Part shown: one piece after another, positions 33,730-45,599 of the stretch | Layout: every line of letters starts with the position of its first letter | Numbering within the stretch: the first letter of the stretch is position 1 | DNA from: Parelaphostrongylus tenuis | Lineage: Eukaryota; Nematoda; Chromadorea; Rhabditida; Metastrongylidae | DNA: 64,000 bases | Reading direction: 5' to 3' | Assembly: GCA_019055375.1 (NCBI GenBank) | Contig: JAHQIW010004583.1 | Span: 248,001-312,000 of the forward strand | The notes under the pieces: generated by a model | Databases searched by the model: none | What the model was told of the DNA's origin: nothing | What the model saw: only the letters and a program-made list of their open reading frames with translations | Program-made: the position numbers and the translations under genes

Positions 33730-35020
33730 AAATGATCAATTCAGTGCGTAGCTGCTAAGATATGATCCGTTACAGGTCAAAGAACACGTGGAATGTTCTA
33801 AGGTAACTGTGAAGGTTAAATGCGAGGAAGCAAATTGAATGCAAGGAGTGCTGGGATTTGCACAATGAGTTGTGGTGAGGGATCGCGTAAAAAAACTTTA
33901 AAAAAGCCTTGTGATAAAACATTTGAATGGGGCAGTTACATCAAGTCTTTACACTCAGCTGTTCTTGTAGACTTCGCTCTGACCAATATGTAATCCGATA
34001 ACACATCCTGAGTCTTTCATGAGGACTGATTTGGGTAGACACGTGTCTGGCATTACGGCCTCATCATTAGCATGGTGCCTTTCAGTTTGGCCAATCCTTT
34101 GCAGGGAATATATCTCAGGAAGTGTAATAGTCGATGTAAAAGTATAATTGATATTAACAGGTAAGATAAGTCTACGTTGGCCACTGTAATGTCGGGAAGA
34201 TTGACACCTGGCAAGCGCTGATTTGAAATAGTCGGCGTCGATTCCTTTATGTGCAGGGGATATACCCCCTCCTAGGAATTGGCTGAACCGAAAGGATTCG
34301 TGCTACTGATGAGGTCTTGCTGCTGAAACACGTGTTTAAAACTGTGCAAGTGCTATATCAGACCTCATAAAAGGCTTAAGATAGGTTATCAGTAGCAACA
34401 GGTCATCGAGAAGAGCCCTCTGAAGCATACAGACAGTTTAGACTAGACAAAGATAAAGGTGGAATCAGAGACATAAACTAGCAAAAATTTATCCAAAACA
34501 GATAGTGAGTGGTTTGTATTACATTAAATTAGAGGTGAAAGAGGCTCAACTGAATCTTGGAGCCACCGAGAGAAGATAAATTGAGTTCAATATCAAACTT
34601 ACCTCTCCCTGAACTTTAAGATCTATGTGCATTTTGGCGTGGCAATAAGCTCATGCTTTCATTATAACTGGAAAGATTTTCTCTATTTAACGATTAATGA
34701 TTCATTACAAAGAAACATTTATTCAGTGAGAAATCTTTGAATGAGAACAAAATCTTATTTCAACTGGTACGGCGCCAAGAATAAGCTATTTGAGAAATTG
34801 AACATGCCATTGAAATTCACTTGATTTGCACTATCGATAAACTACAAAAACGTTTTGCAAATGCAAAAAAAAACACTTTTTTACAAAAGCTCTCAAATGG
34901 CACCGCCATAATAGAACAGTACCCAGGTAAGTTACAGCGCATCTCCCATGGTATAACATCTCCGGAGGTTTATAGAGTACAACTTTCCTACATAATTGCA
35001 GCCGTTAAAGGACATATATA
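33730..35020 (+). repeat. Dispersed repeat C, interrupted copy
   Basis: Left part (33730-33970) shares gcgaggaagcaaattgaatg and ggagtgctgggatttg with 52.07-52.11 and 48.68-48.72 kb. Right part (34410-35020) shares ordered blocks with 48.82-49.27 kb, for example ccgagagaa.ataaatt and ttacagcgcatctcccatg. A foldback element interrupts it at 33985-34405. Confidence 0.55.
33985..34405. repeat. Foldback element 3, nested in repeat C
   Basis: Left arm (33985-34110) and right arm (34245-34405) pair: gataacacatcctgagtctt with aagataggttatc-side sequence, cagacacgtgtct with aaacacgtgttt, ttggccaaactgaaagg with ttggctgaaccgaaagg. Confidence 0.65.
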
Positions 35021-35479
35021 ATTGGTCTCCAGGCTCCTTTTTGCTGCTAAAATAGAAAAAATTTTACTACTGAGCTTACCTCGTTAGTTTTGGCCTTCTG
35101 GTTGAAGAAAGAGCATATTCCTGCTGTGGATCTTTTTCCTTAAGTTGATTCTGTGACTCTTTTTTTTTCCTTCGCCACCTCTCTCCGTTTCTCGTGATCA
35201 CGCCCTTTAGCAGTATTACGATTTACAATAGTTTCGTGGTCAGGCGAGTTGTCACTAAGACAAGCAGATAGCGTATTCTGCCAGGGCGCTGGAGTACGAG
35301 CTCAAGTTGGTTGAGGAGACCAAGTTATTCTAGAAACGGTGATATTCTAGGTATTCTCATAAGTTTCAACATTGGAGCAACAAACGCCGAATTTGTTTCC
35401 CAGAAGTAACCAGAATGGCTTAACAACACTAATCACGGCATCATAAGATTGGTCACATTTCTGCTATATTTCAGGCTAC

Positions 35480-35690
35480 AAATCTATACCGCTTTTGCAG
35501 AATTTTTTAAGCTTTCTTTTGGCAACAAATTTGTCCGCATTTGATGCACCATGGCTGACGTTTACGCAAACTTGGTCGAGAGGCAGCCGTTGAAGCATGA
35601 TTGATTTGTTCCCTGAAAGATGGCAAAAATGTCTTCATACTGATGGCGCATGCTTTGGTTAGTGTTTGTAGGAAAATTAATTACTTTTGA
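35480..35690 (+). pseudogene. Mariner transposase C-terminal remnant
   Basis: Reads MIDLFPERWQKCLHTDGACF from 35597, the conserved end of a mariner transposase (LLPERWQKC...DG.YF). About 90 bp upstream still look related but are out of frame. The rest of the element is gone. Confidence 0.7.
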
Positions 35691-36599
35691 CTAATAAATT
35701 TGGTGTTTATTGCTCTAGTGTCAAGACTCGTGAGAAGACTTATTGATATAACATTAGATATTCCCTCTATGATTGCGCTTACTTCATGACTTTCTAGGGG
35801 ATTAAATGTATCCGTTGTTATCACATTATTGAAGAATCCAAGCATTCAAACTTTGTATTGTCCACAAGAATCCTGTATTGATTTCACCGTTAACGTGATT
35901 TTACGGATGGTGTACTCCGTTGTCTACAAAATTATATTTCACGATGATGTCGCATGAGGAGCACTGCTCGAAAACAAGAAAACAGTAGGCTGATCATGCC
36001 GCAAGAATCTAAAACAGCTGATAATAAGCCAGCTGTGGAAAATTCATACAGATTACGACATACAGGTATAAGCGAGAAGTTGTTAAGAAGAGCTCAAAAA
36101 CAATCCAATCCAGCGATGTGAAGTTAGGATATTTGCCACTGCAACGGTGTGCAATTCGCTGTGATAAATCACGACGGCGCTATTGCTGTATTCCACCACA
36201 TCAACGCAGTGATAAAGGAAGAGTCCTGTATTTGTCTTTTCCGTTTTACAACACCCAACTCTACCTTCAGAATCCACTTATTTGATCAATGATTCCCTTA
36301 GAGTAGAGCTCACAGATTAGACTAGATTACAGCTCATCGCAAATAAAAGGGGCATCCTAGTAAAAAAAAAATAAAATTTCAGATTAGTGATCCCACCCAA
36401 TAGAACTATATTAGAGAGCAATGAAATGAACAAGCACGATTTCAAACAAGATTTTGCTTCGTGGACCACATGTGAAGTAAGTTTCAGTTCATGGAAGTTT
36501 ATGAAGAATACCATCTGCCGCCTGTCCTGACTTCTCCATATTAGGGTAAAAGGTTTAATAGCTTCAATGCCAATATAAATCTAAGTGCGCTAGTCGACT
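35691..36599. other. Stretch without recognised features
   Basis: A reading after tttcag at 36484 gives FMEVYEEYHLPPVLTSPY-stop but has no partner exon. Short minus frames at 36083-36277 and 36317-36514 are unassigned. Confidence 0.4.
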
Positions 36600-37650
36600 T
36601 AAAAACGGACTCGTCATATGTAAGACTCCACCAGTACGATGTTAAAAGTGTCCAAATAAATACAATTTATGCATCGACTTCTTACCATAGCCACAAAAAA
36701 TGCAAATCGACAAGCCCACACCATTTTACCTAAGTTGTTCAGTGCCGCATTGTAGTGCTAAATAAAGCTTCCTATCAAAACGAGAAATACATAAGCGCTG
36801 ATGGGATACTCTTCAAATGTTGATTTTCTGAGCATAGTCACCTTTACAGAAACTACTAAGAAAACGGAGACCAGGTTTTTATGAGCTCAAGTAGGGTGAA
36901 AAAGATTGGACTGCGCATAACTGAGAGGAAGAATTAGTTTACAAAAAATCCATAGCGCAAATGTATACACAAGGGACTGGATGATTATCTGACTACGGCG
37001 ACATTGTACTTTGACCACCGACGTTTAGTGAACATGAAGAACAGCTTGGACGAAAAATTACACAGTAGAAGTACGGCAACACTGCACAGATTCAAGCCCT
37101 CTCAAAGAAACCACTAATCAACCAACGGATCAATGCCTGTGTTATTTTTCGATTACAAAGTAATTCCGTGCTCTGTTATGGAGCACGGAGTGTACTAATA
37201 CTTCCAGAACGTCAGAAAATTTCCGCATCAAAGACAGAGCGCTTGAAGAGTGCGTTCAAAATATAGTTAACATTTACATTTTTTCGGTCGGTTTTCGTAG
37301 CTAAAATTTCCATAACCTTTCCCATCTTCTTTCAGATTACTAATTAACAGTGGAACATATGCGGACCGATCTTTGATGAGAAGAACTGATAACACATGAA
37401 CGGAAAGAACTGTTTAATGGTCTACGAGAGACTACAGATGTCTTTTTGGATGTCCAGCGAAACGACACGAGTACGTTTTCATGGCTGACGTTAGCCACAT
37501 GGGATTGCACATGGGAAAGGATTTTAGGAGTACAAAATGTGCACTGTTTACGTTTCTCTACCGCCTTAATGGGCAGAGATCTAGTGCACCATGGCTCGAC
37601 TATGTCCAAGACTACAAAAAGAATCGTGACGACCAGCTTTCTATGACACT
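36600..37650 (+). repeat. Dispersed repeat E, copy 1
   Basis: Aligns by eye with 57.20-58.25 kb on the same strand: ttgtagtg.aaataaagct, agatcggactgcgcataa, attcaagcc.ctc, agaatttccgca, gacagagcg.ttga, aaagaactg, aatggtctac. Small overlapping frames here do not keep a common frame in both copies, so it is probably non-coding. Confidence 0.6.
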
Positions 37651-38685
37651 ACTAGACAAAACGAAATTCTATAGCAACAGTCAAGTAAGCTGCGAATTAT
37701 CGAAAGACTTTTGCAGAAGATGGAAACGGGGATTTAAAAAGGATGCAAATTAGCTCACAATTGTAGAGCACTCCATGGAGCAGGTGATTACTTTTTTTGA
37801 ACGCTTTAGCGGTAGACTTCCCATCGCTGTCACTCGTTGATGTGGCATTGCTAGAGTGGTCCAACCATTTATCTTTACCATAAATCTTAATAGTTTTTCT
37901 ATTATGTAATATAACCGTGTGAGAACTAAAACGTTTATAGACGTGTTCAAGGAGACTGAATACATATATTAGAAATAAAACTACATTTATTGAGGCTTAA
38001 AAAATCATGCAATTGTCAACCCATTGATAGAGCAATATGCGTACTTTACGGACATTTGATCTGAGCGTGGAAGAACTTCATGCAGTGACTTTGAGATTTT
38101 TATGTGCATCATCTAGTCTTTCAGTGGTCATAATAAAGGTACTAAGCAAATGAACTACCATGGATTTTCTATTCTTATCTAAATTTCGAGATTATTATTA
38201 TGGAATCTAGTTTCTTGCTGCATTGTTACTCGCCAGCTAGTATGTCGTGCACCCGCTATACTCCGATGCAAAAGAATACTTGTTCTCAGTGAGGCAACGG
38301 CTGCACTCTATGTTCAACTGGTGCGCTCGTTCAGAATTATTTAGAGTTTCTTTCTTTAAGATCGTGTTCATTTATTATCAGCACTTACTCCCTGCTGATT
38401 CGGAAAATGAGTATTGAAGGTGTTGAATATTTCACTTTCATTAGGCAACCATTCGTGAGTTTTTTTCGGGGTTGTACAGTGTTCACTGTTGCGTATCATT
38501 TGAATATACCAGGTGGGGAAAAGTTGTGACAATTTTATATTTTGTTTATATTGCCGTTGATATAACATTTTTTATTAATGCTGCTAATTTTATTGAAATC
38601 TTTATTCAGTTTTGATTTGAATGTGTTTTATCTAGTTCCAAGTGTGCTCTAGCTATGGATCATTAATATAAGAGTGCGCAGTAGT
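37651..38685. other. Stretch without recognised features
   Basis: Short minus frames at 37750-37965 and 38368-38568, no motif. Confidence 0.45.
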
Positions 38686-38689
38686 TGAA

Positions 38690-39265
38690 ATGCACAAGAC
38701 GAAAACGAACACTGCCGGCATTGTTGAAATAAACTGGTTTCAAACCAGCAAGAGCCTACAGAGCCGTGAAACGTTCAGAGAGAATAAAGGAATTGAAGAC
38801 TGTCCTCGAAGATGCCGTCCAAGCACCTCGTCTATTCTGGAAAACATTCAAAAGAACCGCTGCTAAGTTCGCAAATTGCACAGCGTTCGATGAACAAAAT
38901 GACTCGAGAAGCTCGGTATCAGCTAGTCGAGCATGCGAGAAACTGTCAAGAATAAGCTCAATCTAGTTGTTACAAGATCATTCAAATTTCCTTTCTGGAC
39001 AAAAAGACAAAAGAAAGCAATTTTCAAAGGCTCGCCGAATGATTCGTTTGCAGCTGTTATTCATTTACAAAATGTACTTCTTACGGATGAGAAGATGTTC
39101 ACACTCGAAGCACTCCATAATCTCCAGAGTCACCGTAAACTTCTCAAGAATGGTCAACAGAAGTCCGCGGCAGCAAAAGCCATGGGCTGGAGACATATTC
39201 CGGCCTCTCTGATGGCCTGAGCCTGCTTTTTCTCCAATAGAACGATGAAGTTAGCCTTTAACAGC
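38690..39265 (+). pseudogene. Tc1/mariner-superfamily transposase, N-terminal and first catalytic part
   Basis: Frames in order: KGIEDCPRRCRPSTS (end of the first helix-turn-helix, a GXXDRPRSGRP-like block), then a second HTH-like stretch with stops, then MRETVKNKLNL (38933), and from 39060 LLTDEKMFTLEALHNLQSH with the first catalytic aspartate followed by the MGWRHIPASL block (MVWAG-like). At least two frameshifts occur. This family differs from the mariner at 3.2 kb (VITDEKW) and is closer to nematode elements with a DEK.FT signature. It is inactive. Confidence 0.7.
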
Positions 39266-39389
39266 AGAAATGTCAATATCAATATCAACACTATCAGCTA
39301 TCTGCAACAAGCTTTGCTTGGCGTATTGGAAAAAAGAGTGCTCATCACTTCAGTACCGGCGCTTTTAGCTTCAGCAGGACTGAGCTCCT

Positions 39390-39775
39390 GCTCATTCGGT
39401 CCGCTCAACAACTGCCTTCTGACAAGAGCTGTTTCCAAGCTTTCCGCTAAATGTATAGAAGCCAAAAGCGGAATTTTCAAAAACTTTCCGTAAACTTTCT
39501 GCTTATTGTTATAATAATAATATTGGATCGTCAAACTCGACGGATCGCAACCCTGTAGATAAATTCGTGTGTTACACACTGAAGGAAAAAGTCTCGGCCA
39601 TTGCTAGGCTACCGTAGACTTATTTGAAAGTGCTTTGATGCGCGCTTGGCACGAGACTACGGTGGAAGCATGTGCGAGCATCATTGGAAATTTTCGCAAG
39701 CGGCTTCATAGAAGTATGGAGGCCAAATGAGGCAATTTTGAAAATTCCTCATAAGCTTTATTGTTCATTGTTATA
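39390..39775 (+). pseudogene. Two tandem 3' ends of the same transposase family
   Basis: The first end (39390-39520) reads LTRAVSKLSAKCIEAKSG.FKNF. The second (39525-39775) reads SSNSTDRNPVDKFVCYTLKE (DLNPLD-type third catalytic region), then ALMRAWHETTVEACAS and RKRLHRSMEAK. The DNA after both, gcttattgttataat against gttcattgttataat, is the same. So a complete 3' end follows a partial one. Confidence 0.65.
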
Positions 39776-40818
39776 ATTAATGATACGATAACTTAGGAAT
39801 CTTTTAATTGAACGGAATCATTTGTTTATGCAGTAATTATTTTTGTTGAAATATTGCAAAAATTACCAAAATTTTTCCTGCGCCCTCTAGTCGTTGATTA
39901 CGATATGTGTATTGCTAAAAACGGTAGTGTTCGAAATTCTATGAGACTATATGAGAATATTTGTTGACATTTGTATTATAGAAGATGGAATAAATTATAA
40001 TTGAAAATGAGTTGATATCATCCCCATTTTGTGAGTATCTAACAAGTACATTATTAGATCTCGAATAGGCATTTGATGGAGTTATATCCGCTGACAATCA
40101 CTCCATGAACGATACTGTATTCCAGAGTAGTGACTTCAAAAGACGTCGAGTCGTGTATTCGAGTTGGCAAAGATATTATTGCCTGATTATAACTCTAGGC
40201 TTGCGAAAATGGGAGAGGACTCAAAACCTCTCAAAACTTAATCAAACAAAGCATGGAAGATTATACCTTTCCACTGAATAATCGGGTAGCGACGAATATC
40301 GCTAATATTGGCCTCTACACATATATGGCGTTTAAGTTTCCAACACATTTTACGTTGTCAAGGTCAGTGTACTAAAATATCGTGTCATTTTTCGAATTCC
40401 TTATATTCCGTCTTCCAAAATCAAGCTACTGCACGTCGTTTTATGAATTGACATGCGAAATAAATTTTGTACAGGCATTCTTTATACATGCATTGTTGAT
40501 GGTGTTTAGCATTGTGACGTTTTCTGAATGCGATGGTCTTCGTGTAAAACATTGGTGACCTGCAGTCGAGCTTGTGGCTTTTACAACGAGTCATACCTCT
40601 GCTTGCGACCTCCAGTCCATAGATTGATATCCTCGTAATGGTTACTTTGGCCTTCTTTTCGGCGTAGTAGAAATCTATAAGTGCTGCAAACTTCTTTAAG
40701 AATAGAATTCAATTCAATTAGAATTCATTATAACTACCTAAGTCAGTAAGATGGGTCTGACCAAGACATCATCCTCCATCGTTTCCTATGTAGATAACTA
40801 AGACGGCTCACAGAATCT
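39776..40818. other. Stretch without recognised features
   Basis: No ORF of note. A few AT-rich runs. Confidence 0.5.
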
Positions 40819-41061
40819 CTAAGGTTTAACTGAATTTCGGTCCTTCAAGTTTTGCATTAGGAAATTGACCAGCCAATTATGAAGATATGGAAAGCTGGTA
40901 GAGTATTGTGCCAGAGTAGCCTGCAACGGATTGTTTGCCCTTTGAAGATCTTGGTGTGCAGCTTTTGTTGTGGAACGCAATGTTTTATACGTGTTTAAGT
41001 TACAAGCCAGTCTCAGCTGCATAAGCGGTAGGGAAGTAAATATCGGATAACGCTTTGCCAT
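40819..41061 (-). CDS. Hypothetical 80-residue ORF
   Basis: ATG at 41061, stop TAG at 40819. The sequence (QLRLACNLNTYKTLRSTTKA, then SFPYLHNWLVNFLMQNL) looks helical and its codons look balanced, but no family is recognised. No strong acceptor precedes the ATG, and no AATAAA was seen close to the stop. It may be a chance ORF. Confidence 0.25.
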   Translation of the reverse strand: MAKRYPIFTSLPLMQLRLACNLNTYKTLRSTTKAAHQDLQRANNPLQATLAQYSTSFPYLHNWLVNFLMQNLKDRNSVKP

Positions 41062-41449
41062 CGTTTATTAGGTTTTTTTGTCCTAATCAAGCGATTTCGT
41101 CGATATTCATTCTTCTGTATTCTTAAGATGCGTTGCCACCTTGAAAGTCTTGTTTCCCACCGATCTCTTAGCTGGTATGTTTCGGCTTTAACGCATTGAT
41201 AACTTGTTATGGTACTAGATGCATTTCAGGGTGGAGAAATGTTGGACAAATGGTGGTTTCAAAAAGTTCAAAGTAAGGTGCAGGTGATCACATGACAAAG
41301 TTTTACAGCCCCAGTAATGAACTAGCCCCTAAAGGGCGACGGGTGCCCAGCTGAGGTACATGACTGCTTGCAGGCTTTTTTTGCTGCATAAATGTTTTCT
41401 CCTGTGCTTTTAGTAACTAATCAAAAGCGAAAATCTCTGCAATTTCAAT

Positions 41450-42560
41450 GACTCGCTAAGTTTTGAAAAAAGGCCTTTTATTAAGTTGCAGCAGCAAAAA
41501 TAAGATTGCGTTTCACACTCAATATTCTTCACTTGCTGGGCTGAGGCTTCGATATGGCTCTTCACTGAAGTTTTACCAGCTATTAGATACCCTAAATCTC
41601 GATAAATTAGAAGATATAATTGATTTTTTGAAAGGTTATCATATTACACTGTAAGAGCGAAAAGGAGATCAAATTTCACGCCTCAAATGTTACCTCGCCG
41701 CTTGGACGTCGTTGGTGATTTATTGGCAGTTATTGGTGAATTTTATATGTTAGAGGTATCTTATCGTTATATAAAAAATGGACTATCACAAATGAATCTT
41801 TCGCAGAGGTTTTCTGACATAAAGAACGAATACCTCTCTTGAAATTCCTTATTTTTCAGCGGTAATACCAAATCATTGTAAAAAAAAACAAGCCTTCACT
41901 CCTTGATGGGCATTTGCATTGCCTATCTTCCGAGAACGTAGCTTGAAAGCACATCTTCTAATACTAAGCATTTATAATAGAGGCTCATGTGGAGATAATT
42001 CTAATATGTAGCTCGAGTAAGTGCAGAATAGCTTGCGCTCATCATTGCGTATGATAACGTATTACCCCTATCAGCACCCATTTTCAAAAAAAAAAAAAAC
42101 TCTTCCTAGACATTTTGATAGTTATTCGATAGCTTTAATCTCAAAAATTTAGAAGACGTATTTTATTTCTTGGAAGGCCTTTATAATACGCTGTAACAGT
42201 GAAAAGAAAATGTTGTTAAACTCTCAAGCGTCTTTCGATGAGCAAAGCTTTCCCTCAAAAAGTTTAGCAATTCTCCATTAGCACAAATTTAAGAAAAATT
42301 AATAGGCTTTTGTTCCAAGAAATCTCCTCAATGTGCTGCAATGAAATTACGACTATATTTCGCATGCGATGCTCATGCCTTCTATAGGTATGTGGATGGA
42401 TATGGAAAAATTGCCATCAAGCCGTCAACGTTCAGTAAATAGTCGATAGCTCAAATTTCAAGGATTTCAATAGTGCACCTGCTTTCAAAAAAATTCTCTT
42501 TGTAAGCTGTAACAACAAGAACAAAACTGTGTTGCACATCCAAATATTTCTCGCTAAACA
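41450..42560. repeat. Array of diverged repeat units related to family B
   Basis: At least four irregularly spaced units share the pattern gatagct..aatctcaa, a run ending ggccttt(a)ta, cgctgtaacag.gaaaa, then gtttcacactc..atattctt. They occur near 41465, 41635, 42130 and 42430. The pattern also appears weakly at 17.1-17.4 kb. Strongly diverged, no coding capacity. Confidence 0.45.
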
Positions 42561-42629
42561 CGGCCTTTCTCTCTAACTTTCACACCCACTCGATAGCGTA
42601 AATCTTATTAATTTCAAGAATGTGCCACT

Positions 42630-43520
42630 TGTCACCTATCGTCCCCTTGAACTCTGAGTGACTCGAGTGGGCACCAGCAACACTTCCAGTTTTCTCTGTC
42701 ACGTGCTAGAGTAGTCCAGTGAGTTCTGCTCCCTCTAGGGGTTCACTAAGCATTACATCTTTCTTTTAGTTTCGTGAAAAAATCGAACCAACGGGTTGGT
42801 AGCCCTTATAGAGCGCTTGATATCCTAAGAATCCAGTCGATAATGGCTCTCGTCCGTTGGTTGTCGTTGAAGCGCATCACGTGTCCGGCCCACCTTATTT
42901 TCAATATTCTGGAGTAAAGAACGGTGTCTCCGATCTTCGATCGTTGACGTGAGTCGGGACTTTGGATCCTTTTTCTTTGAGAGATACGGGATACTCCTAG
43001 CATCAACCTTTCGATTGCGCGTTTGATAACGCCAAGTGATCTTTCATCCTGCTTACGCAGCGACCAGGTTTCTGCTGCATACGTTAGGGCAGGGATAATC
43101 GTCAAGTCGAAAAGGAGGGCTCGAAGTCGGACGTTCTTTGTCCTCTTCACTACATCTTCGATGCTCTTGAACGTACCCCAAGCCACTCGTTTCCTCCTGC
43201 TCAACTCTGGAGTTTGGTCGTTCATCATGCCCATTTCAGAACTTAGGTAGACGTAACTGGAGCATTCGGAGATTTTCGTCCCGTTGAGGGTGAATGGGGC
43301 ATTCAAAACCCATCAGTATCGTGTTTGTTAGATTTGACTGAACGTCAGTCTTTCCACAGACATTGACAAAATCGGTCAACATTGTTCCGCTTGGCTGATT
43401 TTGGTCTTATGAGGGCGATATCATCAGCAAAGCGAAGATGGTTTAACTGTCGACCGTCGATTTTCACTCCTATGTCGCCCCATTCTAATGTTCGCGCAAC
43501 ATTTTGGAGGGCGGCAATTC
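42630..43520 (-). mobile_element. RTE-type retrotransposon, copy 3, 5' truncated
   Basis: About 0.9 kb of the same family as copies 1 and 2. The 3' end near 42630 matches theirs (gacgataggtgac). It extends 5' through the post-RT region and past the FADD-equivalent (about 43425, tttgctgatgatatcgccct) to 43520, where similarity stops abruptly within the ATLQ block. 5' truncation is the usual result of incomplete target-primed reverse transcription. Confidence 0.88.
42806..43306 (-). pseudogene. RTE copy 3 post-RT region, open for 166 codons
   Basis: Reads NAPFTLNGTKISECSSYVYL, AAETWSLRKQDERSLGVIKR and IRWAGHVMRFNDN. The frame stops in the ISSAL position where copy 1 also stops (24604). Upstream the RT part is frameshifted near 43310. 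Lacks endonuclease and most of the RT, so it is non-functional. Confidence 0.85.
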
Positions 43521-45599
43521 AAGGTTATATTTGGTTTTGCAAAAGACTTCTTAGTGTGCCGTTACAGCTAAAGGAATATTGGGTTTCACACTAAGCGCAA
43601 ACCGCACGCCACGTGTAAAATGCGCTGCGCGATCGACACGGCGTCTAATATAAAACTCAATAATTTTCTAGCTCTAACATCTCGTTAGAACGTCCCACTC
43701 AAAAACGAGCCCTATCATTTGGATTGTTGAGATTTGTGCCGCTATCGAATGCTCATTGAAAGTCTGAATAACAATCCTTGTCCAGTGAAAGATGCTTAAG
43801 TGAAAAGAAAATTTTACTTTACCTCTACATAGTAATATAGAAACCATTTGAAAAATGAAACGCACCTTTCAAGTTTTAAGTATTGAAAGTGCCGAATATT
43901 TATTAGAACCTCAAAAAGCATAAAAAATACCTCTTTGAATATGGATGCGGATAAGGGGAAAATGCCTGGAATACTTCTTTGGAGAGACATATTTCTGACC
44001 AATAGTCTGCATAATGCCGATGTTCTAATCCTTTTATTCGAAAACGTTGTCTCTTCCCGCTTAGGAACCTTCCACCATTACTACTAAATTTTTACATACT
44101 CAACCTGAATAATTGGAAAGAAACGTATGATTGGTATAAACTAAGTTATAGTGAGAGTTTTAATGAACAGCTATGGAATGCATCAAGCGTAATCATTTCT
44201 GAGAAAGTATAGCTGTTCTCCAATTTTTATTTACTATGATGACTCTTGGGTCTTGTATAAAACTGGTGAAGAGTATAACTGAAGATTTTGCTTGTGATTC
44301 TCTTTGTACAATGCAATACATTTCATTGCATGCCAAATCCAGTACGATTGTGCAGTAAATCAGCGTTTTTGCTACAAAAAGCATGTATAATTGAGGTAAA
44401 AGCGTATGACTGAGTAGAGAAAATCTCGTTCTATCAAAATAGTTCAAGGATTCCGAGAGTTTTTGTTCAACGAAGAAAAAAACCTCAATCAAACAACGAA
44501 ATGCGCAATTCGCTCTGCGCTCATCGGTCTCTATAGCCGTCCGTTAGGAGTTAAATGTGAACACTTATGCCATCGAGAACTTGATTTCGCTCATTCGCAC
44601 TGAGATGAACTTTTAGGTAGTAGTAGTTGAAAAGTTGAGGGCCAACATGCAATAGACCGCTGCTTTCTTTAGGACTCGATTTTCACATGACTTTGGATTA
44701 ATGATGAATATCCTGAGTAGCACAGATGTACATGATATGTGATATCATCATGGCCAACTTTTCCAACGCTTTCAACTTTCTCAACGCCGCAATGATTCAA
44801 ATCGGAAGCCTGTATCAGTTAGTTATTGCAGTAAATTAGGCTCAGTCATTGCGTCAACTCGAATTGTGTGAGGTGAATCGGCAAATGAATGAAATCAGCC
44901 CGTTGATGACTTCTTCTTGAATCAACATTAAATTCAAAGATTCCTACGGTGTTATTCCTTTCTCGCAAAGATTGTTCTTGGGATATGCGGTGCTGCTGGT
45001 TTCTTCAATATTGAGACACCATTGAACTAGAACCCTTGCGCCACTCATTGTAAAATTTACAAGGATTGCTGTCGTTTTAGAAGCCACATGACAAGACAGC
45101 CAATACACTAGCTACAGTAACTGCCTGTGGTGACGATCTGAGAAGTCCCTAAAGTGACTATTTTGTTAATTCGGAGAAATTTCACCCTATCATCACTTAC
45201 TGTGCTGAATGAGGAGAAAAATAAAATGACAGTAGGCTAAATCTGAAATCAGACAGCAACACTACCTGCATTGAAAAGAAGTCGGTAATGAATATATAAT
45301 CATCATATCACACGATAGATGTGCACATGACATTTTGTAACATCGATTTCAAAAAGCAAAAAGATGTTAGGTTATTCATTTTTCTCGACGCATTGCTTGG
45401 ACAGTACCAATTTTGTGTATCCGATGGGAGATTTCACAGTCTGGTACAAATTACTGTGAAGATCAATACACTTCTTATTGCTTACATTGTTAATTCTGTA
45501 AGAGCCGACACTCAGTTAGTACGCCTTGCTTGACGTTTCTCTTTAAGTTTTCCTACGAAAGTCTTGGCTTGCCTTTTCACAATAATGCAATGAAAACTG
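43521..45599. other. Stretch without recognised features
   Basis: Several short minus frames (43674-44002 and a 99-codon frame at 44193-44492), no motif, no splice context. Confidence 0.45.
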
